In this document: positions 15,321 through 24,500 of the stretch, piece by piece | Position numbering within the stretch: the first letter of the stretch is position 1 | How the letters are laid out: each line of letters starts with the position of its first letter | NCBI RefSeq assembly: GCF_001224225.1 | Contig: NZ_CUEE01000002.1 | Coordinates: forward strand, 1 to 64,000 | Direction of reading: 5' to 3' | DNA length: 64,000 nucleotides | Source of the DNA: Staphylococcus borealis | Lineage (GTDB): Bacteria; Bacillota; Bacilli; Staphylococcales; Staphylococcaceae | Notes under the pieces: generated by a model | The model's database searches: none | Told to the model about the DNA's origin: nothing | Seen by the model: only the letters and a program-made list of their open reading frames with translations | Program-made: the position numbers and the translations under genes

Positions 15321-16466
15321 ATGGGACTATTCGATAAGGTATTTAGAAAAAACAATGAGATTTCGTGGATGTATGACTTAGAACTTTTACAAGATACAAG
15401 TTCTAAAGCCTATATTAAAAGAATGGCTTTAAATGTGGTCGTTGAGTATGTAGCAAGAACAATCTCTCAATCTGAATTTAGAGTAAAAGAAAACGATCAT
15501 GTCACTAAAGATGATATGTATTATTTATTGAATGTTCGGCCTAATCCTAATCAAAACGCTACACAGTTTTGGCAGAAATTCATTTATAAACTTCTTGTTG
15601 ATAATGAAGCACTAATTATTAAATCAGATGATGATTATTTGTATGTGGCAGATGATTTTGAACATGAAACAGAATTAGGGCTATTACCACATCGTTTTAA
15701 TTCGGTTATGGTGAACGATTATAAATATAATCGATTCTTTTCAATGGATGATGTGATTTATTTAGAATACGCCAATGAAAAACTAGATAAATTTTCACTA
15801 GGTCTATTTGAAGATTACGGTGAAGTATTTGGACGTATGTTAAATATGCAACTTAAGAAAAATCAAATACGAGGCGTTTTAAATATAGGCTCAACACAAT
15901 TAAGTACGAAAGGTATTCAAGATTATATTGATATGATTTTTAATACTTTTGAGAAAAATCAAGTTGCAGTTGTACCTTTAACTAAAGGTTTAGAGTACGA
16001 AGAACATTCAACGAATAACTCTAGTGTAAATGGCTCTGATTTCAAAGAATTAAGACAAGCGATTGAAGATATTCTTATTTATATTGCACGTATCATAGGT
16101 GTAGCGCCTTCTCTTATATTAGGAGAAAACGCAGACTTAGAAAAAGCGATTGAAGCAACAAATAAATTCTGTTTTAAACCGTTAACTAAGAAATTAGAAC
16201 GTGAGTTAAATGCTAAATTGTTCTTTAAAGATGAATATTTAAAAGATAACAAACGTATTGAAATTGTCGGTATAGATAAGAAAAATCCAATTGAATTAGC
16301 AGAAGCTATTGATAAGTTACGTTCTTCTGGTACATATACTGGTAATCAGATACGCGTCATGCTTGGTGATGAGCCAGGAGATGATGAACATTTAGATGAA
16401 TATGTACTGACTAAGAATTATGAATCAGTTTCACCAGTTGGAGGAGGTGAGACTAATAATGAGTAA
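15321..16466 (+). CDS. HK97-type portal protein
   Basis: A 381-residue portal of the HK97 family, which forms the dodecameric ring at the capsid vertex through which DNA passes. Typical segments are NVVVEYVARTISQSEFRV near the start, RPNPNQNATQFWQKF, and IARIIGVAPSLILGENADLE in the C-terminal third. The ATG has AAGGAAGGAGGG upstream. Its 3' end overlaps the protease gene by eight bases. Confidence 0.92.
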   Translation: MGLFDKVFRKNNEISWMYDLELLQDTSSKAYIKRMALNVVVEYVARTISQSEFRVKENDHVTKDDMYYLLNVRPNPNQNATQFWQKFIYKLLVDNEALIIKSDDDYLYVADDFEHETELGLLPHRFNSVMVNDYKYNRFFSMDDVIYLEYANEKLDKFSLGLFEDYGEVFGRMLNMQLKKNQIRGVLNIGSTQLSTKGIQDYIDMIFNTFEKNQVAVVPLTKGLEYEEHSTNNSSVNGSDFKELRQAIEDILIYIARIIGVAPSLILGENADLEKAIEATNKFCFKPLTKKLERELNAKLFFKDEYLKDNKRIEIVGIDKKNPIELAEAIDKLRSSGTYTGNQIRVMLGDEPGDDEHLDEYVLTKNYESVSPVGGGETNNE

Positions 16467-17313
16467 TCCAATTGTGAGAAATGTCACGCCAGTCTTTAGA
16501 AACGAAACTAAGAATAACAAGCACATCTTAACGTTGTCAGGCACTATTGCTAACTTATCTTTTCTTGACGACACTATCAGCGCTAAAGCTGTGAAAGATT
16601 CGCTTGATAATGTTAAAGAAGATATTGTTATTCGCTTAAATTCTGGCGGTGGTGATGTGTTTGAAGGGATAGAAATTTATAATTACTTAAAGTCCTTATC
16701 AAATCACATTACGATTGAAGTCACTGCATTAGCTGCAAGTGCTGCATCATTAGTTGCAATGGCAGGAGATAAGATTATCATCCGAACAGGTGCAAATATG
16801 ATGGTACATGAGGCTTCTACAATGGCTTTTGGTAATAAATCAGACATTCAGAAAACATTGAACGCTTTAACTGCAATTGATACATCTATTGTTGACATTT
16901 ATCACGATAGAACAGGTTTAGATCGTGATGAGATTGTTAATCTAATCACTAATGAAACATGGTTAACTGCAGATGAAGCAATCAATAAAGGTTTTGCAGA
17001 TGAGAAATCATCTCGTAAATCTGTTGAGAAGCAGAAAGAAGGTGTAGAAAACTTGAAAGACTCTAAATATGTAGCAAGACTTAAGCAACAATTACAAACA
17101 ATCACAGCTATGATTGATGAAGCGGAAGAAGAGCCTAAGGAACCATCAAGTGGTGATTCTTTAGAGCAACGTGTAGCAGATGTCGAAAATGATATTAAAA
17201 ACATCAAATCTCGTCTTGATAAATTAGAAAAAGGCGAAGGTGGCGAAGGTGAAGAAGAAAAGAAAGAACCTACACCACCACAAAATAATAAATTTAAAAG
17301 GTTTGCATTCTAA
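16459..17313 (+). CDS. ClpP-type prohead maturation protease with scaffold-like tail
   Basis: A 284-residue S14-family protease. NSGGGDVFEG is at 61-70, the probable catalytic serine S94 in ALAASAAS, and the histidine H117 in MMVHEAS. Residues 200-270 are a glutamate-rich coiled coil (EQRVADVENDIKNIKSRLDK), which may act as the scaffold before the protease trims the capsid. ATG 16459 follows GGAGGAGGTGAG; the earlier ATG at 16420 is inside the portal gene. A hairpin terminator lies just downstream. Confidence 0.9.
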   Translation: MSNPIVRNVTPVFRNETKNNKHILTLSGTIANLSFLDDTISAKAVKDSLDNVKEDIVIRLNSGGGDVFEGIEIYNYLKSLSNHITIEVTALAASAASLVAMAGDKIIIRTGANMMVHEASTMAFGNKSDIQKTLNALTAIDTSIVDIYHDRTGLDRDEIVNLITNETWLTADEAINKGFADEKSSRKSVEKQKEGVENLKDSKYVARLKQQLQTITAMIDEAEEEPKEPSSGDSLEQRVADVENDIKNIKSRLDKLEKGEGGEGEEEKKEPTPPQNNKFKRFAF

Positions 17314-17315
17314 CT

Positions 17316-17350
17316 AGCTATTAGTAATTAACACTAATGGCTATTTTTTA
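17316..17350 (+). terminator. Hairpin between protease and capsid genes
   Basis: AGCTATTAGT (17316-17325) pairs with ACTAATGGCT (17333-17342), followed by a T run. It could be an attenuator or processing point that helps set the higher level of capsid mRNA. Confidence 0.6.
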
Positions 17351-17377
17351 TGCACAAATTTAAGGAGGAATTTATAT

Positions 17378-18556
17378 ATGACTATTAAGGTCAAAGACAA
17401 ATTAAAAAACTATCATGATCATAAAGCACATTTTGCAGAATTAGTACAAAATGGTGCTTCTGATGAAGAACAATCAAAAGCATTTGGTGAGATGTTCGAT
17501 GCGTTATCAAATGACTTAAGAGATGAAATCTCTGCAGAAGTAAACAACCGTGTGGTTGATAATGGTATTTTAGCCAAACGCTCACAATCACCTTTAACTT
17601 CTGAAGAACGTAAATTCTTTAACGAAATCAATACTGAAGTTGGCTACAAAGAAGAAAAGTTATTACCTGAAACAGTTATTGACCGTGTGTTTGATGACTT
17701 ATCAACCGAACATCCATTACTTTCTAAAATCAATATCCAAAATGCAGGCTTAGTAACTCGTATCATTAAAGCTGACGCAACAGGTCAAGCAGTTTGGGGT
17801 AAAATCTTTGGCGAAATTAAAGGCCAATTAGATGCTGCTTTCAACGAAGAAGAATTCAAACAATCTAAATTAACTTGTTTTGTAGTTGTACCTGACGATT
17901 TAACAATGTTTGGACCAAATTGGGTTGAGCGTTTTGTCCGTACTCAAATTGAAGAAGCTATTTCAGTAGCATTAGAAGCAGGATTCTTAACAGGTGAAGG
18001 TGCTGCTAAAAACCAACCAGTTGGTTTAATGAAAGATATTCAAGAAAACGGTGGCGTTGTAGATAAAGCTACTTCAGGCACATTAACTTTTGCAGACGCA
18101 GACACAACAGTTAACGAGTTAAAAGACGTATTGAAAGGTCTTTCAGTTAAAGAAAACGGTAAACCAGTAAAAATTGACGGAAAAGTTGTATTAGTTGTTA
18201 ATCCGCAAGACTCTTGGGATATCCAAGCTAGATACACTTATTTAACTGCCAATGGTGGTTTTGTAACTGTATTACCTTACAACGTATCAATCGTAACTTC
18301 TGAATTTGTACCTGCTAATAAATTAGTAGCGTTTGTTTCAGATCGTTATGATGCAGTACGTGGTGGCGGTTTAACAGTTAAGAAATTCGACCAAACGTTA
18401 GCTTTAGAAGACTGTATCTTATACACTGCTAAAACGTTTGCCTATGCACAACCTGCAGATAATAACGCATCTCGTGTTTATGACTTGAAATTATCTACTT
18501 CAGTTCGAACTTCAACACCAGCTGGTGGTACTACAGACGGTACAGCTCAAGCATAG
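17378..18556 (+). CDS. HK97-fold major capsid protein
   Basis: A 392-residue HK97-type major capsid protein. Residues 1-90 form the delta domain or extended arm (charged, helical), and the fold continues with LLPETVIDRVFDDLSTEHPL, EEAISVALEAGFLTGEGAAKNQPVG and DRYDAVRGGGLTVKKFDQTL. The ribosome site AAGGAGGAA is excellent, and the codon use is more biased to frequent codons than in neighbours, as expected for the most abundant virion protein. The preceding protease probably removes the delta domain. Confidence 0.94.
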   Translation: MTIKVKDKLKNYHDHKAHFAELVQNGASDEEQSKAFGEMFDALSNDLRDEISAEVNNRVVDNGILAKRSQSPLTSEERKFFNEINTEVGYKEEKLLPETVIDRVFDDLSTEHPLLSKINIQNAGLVTRIIKADATGQAVWGKIFGEIKGQLDAAFNEEEFKQSKLTCFVVVPDDLTMFGPNWVERFVRTQIEEAISVALEAGFLTGEGAAKNQPVGLMKDIQENGGVVDKATSGTLTFADADTTVNELKDVLKGLSVKENGKPVKIDGKVVLVVNPQDSWDIQARYTYLTANGGFVTVLPYNVSIVTSEFVPANKLVAFVSDRYDAVRGGGLTVKKFDQTLALEDCILYTAKTFAYAQPADNNASRVYDLKLSTSVRTSTPAGGTTDGTAQA

Positions 18557-18572
18557 AAACGGGGTGATGTAA

Positions 18573-18869
18573 ATGGAAAACATCACTATTTCAAATCAAA
18601 CCTTAGATGAATTTAAGGAATATACAAAAATTTCCCATGATACAGAAAATGAACATTTAAAAAGAGTGTTAGCAATGTCATATCATAACTTAACTACTCG
18701 TTTTGGTGAGTTTGATATTAATAGTGATTTAAATGGTAAAAACTTAGTTTTTGCACGCGCTCGCTATGATTATGAAGACCTTTTAGAGTTTTTCAACGAC
18801 AATTACCAAGATGATTTATTGCATTTTGGTTTTAATAATTTGAGAAAGCGTGATGAAAATGAAGAGTAA
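18573..18869 (+). CDS. Head-tail connector protein (gp6-like)
   Basis: A 98-residue helical protein of the HK97 gp6 / phi13 connector type, directly behind the capsid gene. These proteins form a ring under the portal and give the attachment surface for the head-closure protein. NEHLKRVLAMSYHNLTTRFG and FARARYDYEDLLEFFNDNY are the typical helices. GGGGTGATG precedes the ATG. Confidence 0.82.
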   Translation: MENITISNQTLDEFKEYTKISHDTENEHLKRVLAMSYHNLTTRFGEFDINSDLNGKNLVFARARYDYEDLLEFFNDNYQDDLLHFGFNNLRKRDENEE

Positions 18870-19230
18870 ATTTAAAAAACCATATATCACTACAAAAAAG
18901 TTAAATACACGTGTTCATTTTTACACTTATCAAGAAAATACTGGTCCTGAAGCTGGTATAAAAAGAAAAGATAAACTCTATAGTTGTTGGGCATACGTCC
19001 CACAATGGAAAATGACAGAGCTTCAACAAGCTATTTCCAATGGTACAGAGCATGACGTTAAAATTTTTATGCGAGAAACACATGGCCAATATATTCCTAA
19101 TGAAAAACATTATGTAGAAATCGAATCACCTTATGTTCATCAAGATTTAAATATTAAATTGGTACAACCTGATGTAGAGAACGAACAATTTTTAATGCTA
19201 ACTGCAGGGGTGGTATCAAATGGCGAGTAA
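18853..19230 (+). CDS. Head closure protein (SPP1 gp16-like)
   Basis: A protein of about 125 residues of the phage head-tail adaptor family, seen in the beta-rich stretch from TRVHFYTYQENTG to KLYSCWAYVPQWKM and the tail DLNIKLVQPDVENEQFLML. It plugs and closes the filled head. ATG 18853 or GTG 18850 are possible starts; both overlap the previous gene. Confidence 0.82.
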   Translation: MKMKSKFKKPYITTKKLNTRVHFYTYQENTGPEAGIKRKDKLYSCWAYVPQWKMTELQQAISNGTEHDVKIFMRETHGQYIPNEKHYVEIESPYVHQDLNIKLVQPDVENEQFLMLTAGVVSNGE

Positions 19231-19642
19231 AAATTTTACAGGTATTCGAGCAGATGGTTTGAAAGAACTACAAAAAGAGCTTGAACGCCGATTCAGTCGC
19301 AAACGATTAAACGAGATTATAGATAAAGCCTTAATAAAAGCAGGGAAGATTATTCTTGAAGCAATCAAAGGTAATATACGTACCTTTAGATATACTGGTG
19401 CTGAATATGCAGAGGCTAAACTTTCGGAGCCATATTGGGATAAAGGTATACGTTCTATCCGTGTTTATTGGGAAGGACCACATCATAGATATTCTATTGT
19501 TCATTTAAATGAGAAAGGTTTTCATGCTAGAAACGGCAAATTTATTAAACCTAAAGGTTATGGTGCGATAGATAAAGCAATCCGTTCAGCTGAAAAAATA
19601 TTTTATCAGACAGTGCAAGAAGAAATGGAGAAATTATTATGA
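19220..19642 (+). CDS. HK97 gp10-like tail/neck protein
   Basis: A 140-residue HK97 gp10 family protein: GLKELQKELERRFSRKRLNE at the start, a central GKIILEAIKGNI segment, and the C-terminal helix AIRSAEKIFYQTVQEEMEK. It probably belongs to the neck or tail-completion ring. It overlaps both neighbours by a few bases. Confidence 0.85.
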   Translation: MASKNFTGIRADGLKELQKELERRFSRKRLNEIIDKALIKAGKIILEAIKGNIRTFRYTGAEYAEAKLSEPYWDKGIRSIRVYWEGPHHRYSIVHLNEKGFHARNGKFIKPKGYGAIDKAIRSAEKIFYQTVQEEMEKLL

Positions 19643-20046
19643 TTGATATTTTAAATGAGATATATAGCGTCATTAAACAAGACGAAAAGTTAATGAAGAT
19701 ATTAAATATCAATAATGTTAAATTTAATGATTATCCAGATGTCAAAGATATAACCAAACCTTATATTGTTATAGATGATTTTGATGATCCTATCCCAGAA
19801 TTACACTATGACGGAGAACGTGCTGCTTACAGCTATATCGTACAAATTGATGTCTTTGTTAAAGCTAGTGATGACTATAATGCTCGTTTAAGAAGGAATG
19901 AAATATCACAAAGAATTAGCGATTTGCTTTGGAAAAATCTTAAAGCAGGTCAAGTTAGTAACTTAGGCAATGAATATGATAAACAGTTCGCTTTGTATCG
20001 CTCAACTAGACGATATGAGGCGATTTTTTATGAGGAGGAAAATTAA
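19639..20046 (+). CDS. DUF806 tail terminator/completion protein
   Basis: A 135-residue DUF806 protein. The segment KPYIVIDDFDDPIPELHYDG, followed by YSYIVQIDVFVKASDDYNAR, is typical. Its position between gp10-like and tail tube genes matches the tail terminator (lambda gpU-like), which stops tube polymerisation. Confidence 0.82.
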   Translation: MIDILNEIYSVIKQDEKLMKILNINNVKFNDYPDVKDITKPYIVIDDFDDPIPELHYDGERAAYSYIVQIDVFVKASDDYNARLRRNEISQRISDLLWKNLKAGQVSNLGNEYDKQFALYRSTRRYEAIFYEEEN

Positions 20047-20661
20047 ATGGTAAAATACGCTAAAACACCAAAATCATTTATTAACATTAAAGACTTAGGC
20101 TTTGCCTTATTAGATACAGATGAATTGGATGGCACAATTAAATACAGTAACGTAATCCAAACACGTGGTTTACAAGAAATTTCAGTTGAAACTGGTGGCG
20201 AAATCGTAAATGCTTATGCAGATGGTAGTATTATCGAATCAGGTAACACTGATGGTGAAGGTAAAATTTCAATGACTATGCATGCATTTCCACAAGAAAT
20301 TCGTGAGTTAATTTTCAATGAAATTTATGATGAAAATGGCGTTTTTGAAGAAGTTAAAGGTAAACAAAACCGTTATGTAGCAGTTTGGTTTAAACGTGAA
20401 CGTCGAGACGGTACTTACCAACATGTAGGTTTAACAAAAGTAATGTTCTCAGATCCTAACTTAGAAGGTAAAACTGCTGAAGAAGATTGGGAATTTTCAT
20501 CTGAAGAATCAGAAGGTACTGCAATGCATCGTATCGCAGACGGTAAACGTAAGATTTTATTCGATAGTGCTCGTGAGGGAGCAAAAGAAGATTCATTCTT
20601 CGAAAAACTATTGAACGGTGCTTATGATAGTAAAACAGAAGTTAACACAGCTTCTGCATAA
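20047..20661 (+). CDS. Major tail (tube) protein, phi13 type
   Basis: A 204-residue phi13-type major tail protein that polymerises into the tail tube. The N-terminal KTPKSFINIKDLGFALLDTD, the central YADGSIIESGNTDGEGKISM and the repeated acidic strands are recognisable. GAGGAGG lies just upstream of the ATG. As for the capsid gene, codon choice is consistent with high expression. Confidence 0.9.
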   Translation: MVKYAKTPKSFINIKDLGFALLDTDELDGTIKYSNVIQTRGLQEISVETGGEIVNAYADGSIIESGNTDGEGKISMTMHAFPQEIRELIFNEIYDENGVFEEVKGKQNRYVAVWFKRERRDGTYQHVGLTKVMFSDPNLEGKTAEEDWEFSSEESEGTAMHRIADGKRKILFDSAREGAKEDSFFEKLLNGAYDSKTEVNTASA

Positions 20662-20674
20662 GGAGTGTTAACGC

Positions 20675-20842
20675 ATGGCTCAATACAAAGTTTTAAAAGA
20701 TGCAATTGATTTAAAAACTGATAAAGAGTATAGACAAGATGAAATTGTCGAAGAGAAAGTTAAAACAATCAATGACTTTGAAAAACGATTAAAAGCAAAA
20801 GGTTATGAATTACCTTTCTTTGAAAGAGTAGAAGAAAAATAA
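20675..20842 (+). CDS. Small conserved tail-region protein (55 aa)
   Basis: A 55-residue lysine-rich protein starting MAQYKVLKDAIDLKTDKEYR, with AAGGAGTG upstream of its ATG. It lies between the tail tube gene and a strong terminator, so it shares the tube transcript. Helical C-terminal segment; unknown function. Confidence 0.65.
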   Translation: MAQYKVLKDAIDLKTDKEYRQDEIVEEKVKTINDFEKRLKAKGYELPFFERVEEK

Positions 20843-20851
20843 ATTATCTTT

Positions 20852-20880
20852 AGGACGGTGTAATGCCGTCCTTTTATTTC
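20852..20880 (+). terminator. Rho-independent terminator after tail tube gene
   Basis: AGGACGG (20852-20858) and CCGTCCT (20866-20872) form a seven-bp stem followed by TTTTATTTC. It probably reduces expression of the tail chaperone and later genes relative to the tube gene. Confidence 0.75.
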
Positions 20881-20904
20881 GAAATAAAAAGGAGATATCA
20901 AGAC

Positions 20905-21267
20905 ATGTCAAACAAATTAAAACGTAACTATATTCGATTAGTAGAAAATCCAGAAGCAGAAGAAATTAAATTAGAAACATACTTAACACCACATTTCATT
21001 CCTTTAGACACATTATATGAATCAGTGGATATCATGGCTGAATTAGAGAAAGCAGAAAATGGAGAAGTTGAATTATCATTTAAAGAACAATTAGATAAAT
21101 TAATTGATGTAGTAGTTAAAATTTATGGTAAACAATTCACTGCTAAAGATATTAGAAATCGTCTACATGCGCCTGATGCACTTGAAACATTACAAAAACA
21201 AGTACAATTCATTGCTAATGGCCAACAAGACGAGGAAACAAAAAAGTTTATTCAGAGCATCAGCTAA
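20905..21267 (+). CDS. Tail assembly chaperone G (zero-frame product)
   Basis: A 120-residue protein with the tail assembly chaperone form: helical, acidic, with EKAENGEVELSFKEQLDKL and a C-terminal QVQFIANGQQDEETKKFIQS. Chaperone G and its frameshifted form GT coat the tape measure protein and bring in tail tube subunits. ATG 20905 follows AAAAAGGAGAT. Near the end is A AAA AAG, a classical -1 slippery heptamer. Confidence 0.82.
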   Translation: MSNKLKRNYIRLVENPEAEEIKLETYLTPHFIPLDTLYESVDIMAELEKAENGEVELSFKEQLDKLIDVVVKIYGKQFTAKDIRNRLHAPDALETLQKQVQFIANGQQDEETKKFIQSIS

Positions 21268-21470
21268 ACAAATTTAAAAAAGAAGATTTAACTTACAATG
21301 GCATGTTGAAGAATTTGGATAAAGTCGTAAAAGATATGGTGGAAAATGGAACACCAGCAAACCAAGTTCTTGAAATGCCGTTTTATTATATACTTCAAAT
21401 TTTAGATGAACGTCATCTAAATACTGTTGATACTGATGAAAAAGCCGATGCGCTATTCTCTGCATTGTAG
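20905..21470 (+). CDS. Frameshifted tail assembly chaperone GT
   Basis: A -1 shift at the heptamer A-AAA-AAG (21240-21246) joins 114 residues of G to 74 residues of the T frame, which begins VYSEHQLNKFKKEDL and stops at TAG 21468-21470. The T frame has no plausible independent start, encodes a well-behaved helical domain (MLKNLDKVVKDMVENG, VLEMPFYYILQILDERH), and lies exactly between G and the tape measure gene. This is the G/GT arrangement of lambda and nearly all long-tailed phages. Confidence 0.85.
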
Positions 21471-21502
21471 CCTTAGTCATTGGTACTAAGGCTGTTTTTT
21501 TA
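21469..21502 (+). terminator. Rho-independent terminator before tape measure gene
   Basis: AGCCTTAGT pairs with ACTAAGGCT around an eight-base loop, followed by GTTTTTTT. It begins inside the GT stop codon. Confidence 0.75.
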
Positions 21503-21530
21503 TACCTAAATAAGGAAGGAGGGACAGTAA

Positions 21531-24500
21531 GTGGCTGAATCAAGATTTAAAGGTTTATCAATCTTAATGAATATGCGTGATGTTGGTATTGAACGTACAA
21601 TGAAACAGATACGAGCGCAATTCAAAACGTTAGATTCAGAAATGCGTAGATCTAATGCTAATTTCAAGCACTCAGAGAAAAACATGCAGTCTTATGCAAC
21701 AAGAACGAAAGAATTAACTAAAGCGATTGATGTAACTGAAAATTCTATGAAAGATATTTCTAATCAGTTGAAGAAAATGACTTTAGAAGAACAACGTTCT
21801 AGTGTTGAAGCCGAAAAGTTACGTCAAGAATATAGTAAGCAACATAGAGCGTTACAAATGTATCAACGACAATTGAATTCAACGGAACAAGAGATGAAAC
21901 AATTTGGTACAACGACTAAACAAACGATTTTCTCAATGAAAAAGATTAACGATGTTCTAGGTACAATGAAACGTCAACTTAACATTGCAAATATGGCATT
22001 TCAAAGTACAGAAAAGTCTACAAACAGTTATAAGAATTATTTAAATCAATTAAACACAGTTATTCAGAAACATCAAAATACAATTAGAGTATTAGAAGGT
22101 CGTTATCAGAAAGTAGCGAGAGAACAAGGCGTTATGAGTAAAGAAGCGTTAGAGTTAAAAGAGAAAATCTTACAAGAAAAAGCAACTTTAGGACAACTAG
22201 ATAATCAATATAAGAAAACGACTATGGAAGCTAAACGATTTGCATTCGAACAAAAAACGTTAACATCTTCAATGTCTGAAATTAGACAAAAAATGTCGCA
22301 AGTATCACAATCGTTAACGATCAGTGCAAATAAATTTAAGATGAGCGGGCAAACTGCACAAGCTTATAAAGCACGCATTTCTGAATTGAACAATGGAATG
22401 AAACAACAGCAACTTATTGTTCAAAATTTATCTAGACAGTATGACTTTGCTAAAAAGCAATACGGTGCAACTAGCCAAGAAGCACAACAGCTTAATGTAA
22501 AATTATCCGAAGAACGTTTGAAATTAAAAGAGTTAAACACTCAATTAAATCAAACAACACAAGCACATAATCGTTTAGAAATGGAACAAAAGCAAGGCAT
22601 TTCTTCTATGGCTCAAATTAGAGCGAAGATGTCGCAATTTAACGATACTCTATCACTATCAAGAAGTAATCTTGCGCGTGCAGGAGAAAGTGTAAAAGCC
22701 TATGGTAATCATTTAAACACACTTAAAACTAACATGTCAGAGCAACGTGTAGTTTTAAGAGAATTAATCGCACAATACAACCATGTAGCCACTGCACAAG
22801 GTCGCGACAGTCAAGAAGCTAGAGAATTATCTAGTGCTATCACTCAACAAAAAATCAAGATGAATGAACTTGAGAGCGAACTAGACCAAACAACACAAAG
22901 TTATAAACAATTAGAAACAGAACAACGGAATGCACAACGTTTAGCATCTAGTGGGTTTGGTAGAAGTATTCAAAGTGTTAATAAATATAAAGATTCAATT
23001 AGAAATGTAGGCTCTACTATGAGAAGTGTAGGATCTACTTCAATGCTTTATATGACTATGCCAGCAGTTGCAGGTATGGGGACAGCTATCAAATCTTCTA
23101 TTGATTGGGAACAAGCTTTAGCAGGTGTTGCTAAAACAACTAATATGAGTGGTAGCGAATTAAATAAAATGGGCAATGAGATTACTAAAATGAGTAATAC
23201 AATGCCATTTGCTGCAACTGAGATTGCAGGCGTTGCAGAAGCAGCAGGACAATTAGGTATCAAAAAGCAAGATATCACATCATTTACTAAAACAATGATG
23301 AATTTAGGTGTAGCTACAAACCTTACTGCTGACGAAGCTGCAACAGAATTTGCAAGATTTGCTAATGCTGCAAACATGCCAATCAAAGATGTAGATAGAT
23401 TAGGTTCAACCGTTGTTGCTTTAGGTAACAGTACAGCCACAACTGAAAAAGAAATTGTTGAAATGGCACAACGTTTAGCTGGTGCAGGCGCACAAGCAGG
23501 TTTTAGTTCTGATGAAATTATGTCAGTCAGTGCAGCGATGTCATCAGTAGGAATCGAGGCAGAAGCCGGTGAACAATACCGCCGGACTACAAAGAGATTT
23601 GTAGCTTAAAAATGGGCAAAATCGGTAAAAACTAAAGGTAATTTGGTAATGTGTTTTTTATTATACCTATTATCCAAGTCAATACCGAGGTAAGTTAGAA
23701 ATTAAAGATTTCTAACAACCGTAACGCATAGAGTGTGAAACTAATAATAGAATATAATCACTCCACGAGTGTCCATCTCCTAACATTTAGTTGAGGATGA
23801 AAATGTATGCTGAACTTATAGGAAACTATAAGAACTAAAGGATAAAAAACCTTTAGGATAACAAATGGGTACTGCCATGACACAAATTTGGAATAAGATG
23901 ACAAAAGCTGTTGCCGAAGGTGGCGACACTTTAGATAGTTTTGCTAAAACTGCAGGCGTTAGTGGTAAAGAATTTGCACAAATTTGGGAGAATAACCCTA
24001 GTAAAGCGTTATCAATGTTTGTTAAAGGGTTAGGCGACACTGAAGGTGGAGCAAAAGGTGTATTAAAAGCCTTAGATGATGTAGGTATCAAAGGGATAAG
24101 GGAAGCCGATACAATTAGACGTATGGCTAACAATCATCAAGTTCTAGATAAAGCACTTAAAACAGGCTCAGAAGGTTGGAAAGAAAATAGTGCTTTGACT
24201 GATGAAGCTAACATCCGTTATGAAACAATGGGTAGTAAGTTGAAAATGTTAAAAAACACTTTCATTAACTTTGCTAGAACAATTGGTGATGCAGTTGCAC
24301 CTATCGTTTCGTTCTTAGCAGATAAGTTGACTGGACTATTCGAACACTTACAAGGAACAAGTAATGCTACTAAGATAGCAATCGCAGCATTCACTTTATT
24401 AGGTGCTGCTATACCTCCGCTCATTGTCGCAACTGGTGTATTAGCACATAGCATCGTAGGTATTTCAGAAGCTATGACGTTGCTTAATGATACTAAAGGC

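Noticed and set aside
22990..23440. A 130-codon minus-strand frame in the tape measure gene
   Set aside because: Antisense shadow of a conserved coding region without ribosome site or recognisable domain.
23571..23867. Tape measure interruption read as a simple frameshift or pseudogene
   Set aside because: The two frames are separated by 297 nt of non-coding, highly structured sequence, and removal at the P1/P10-defined points restores the protein exactly, which a frameshift does not explain.
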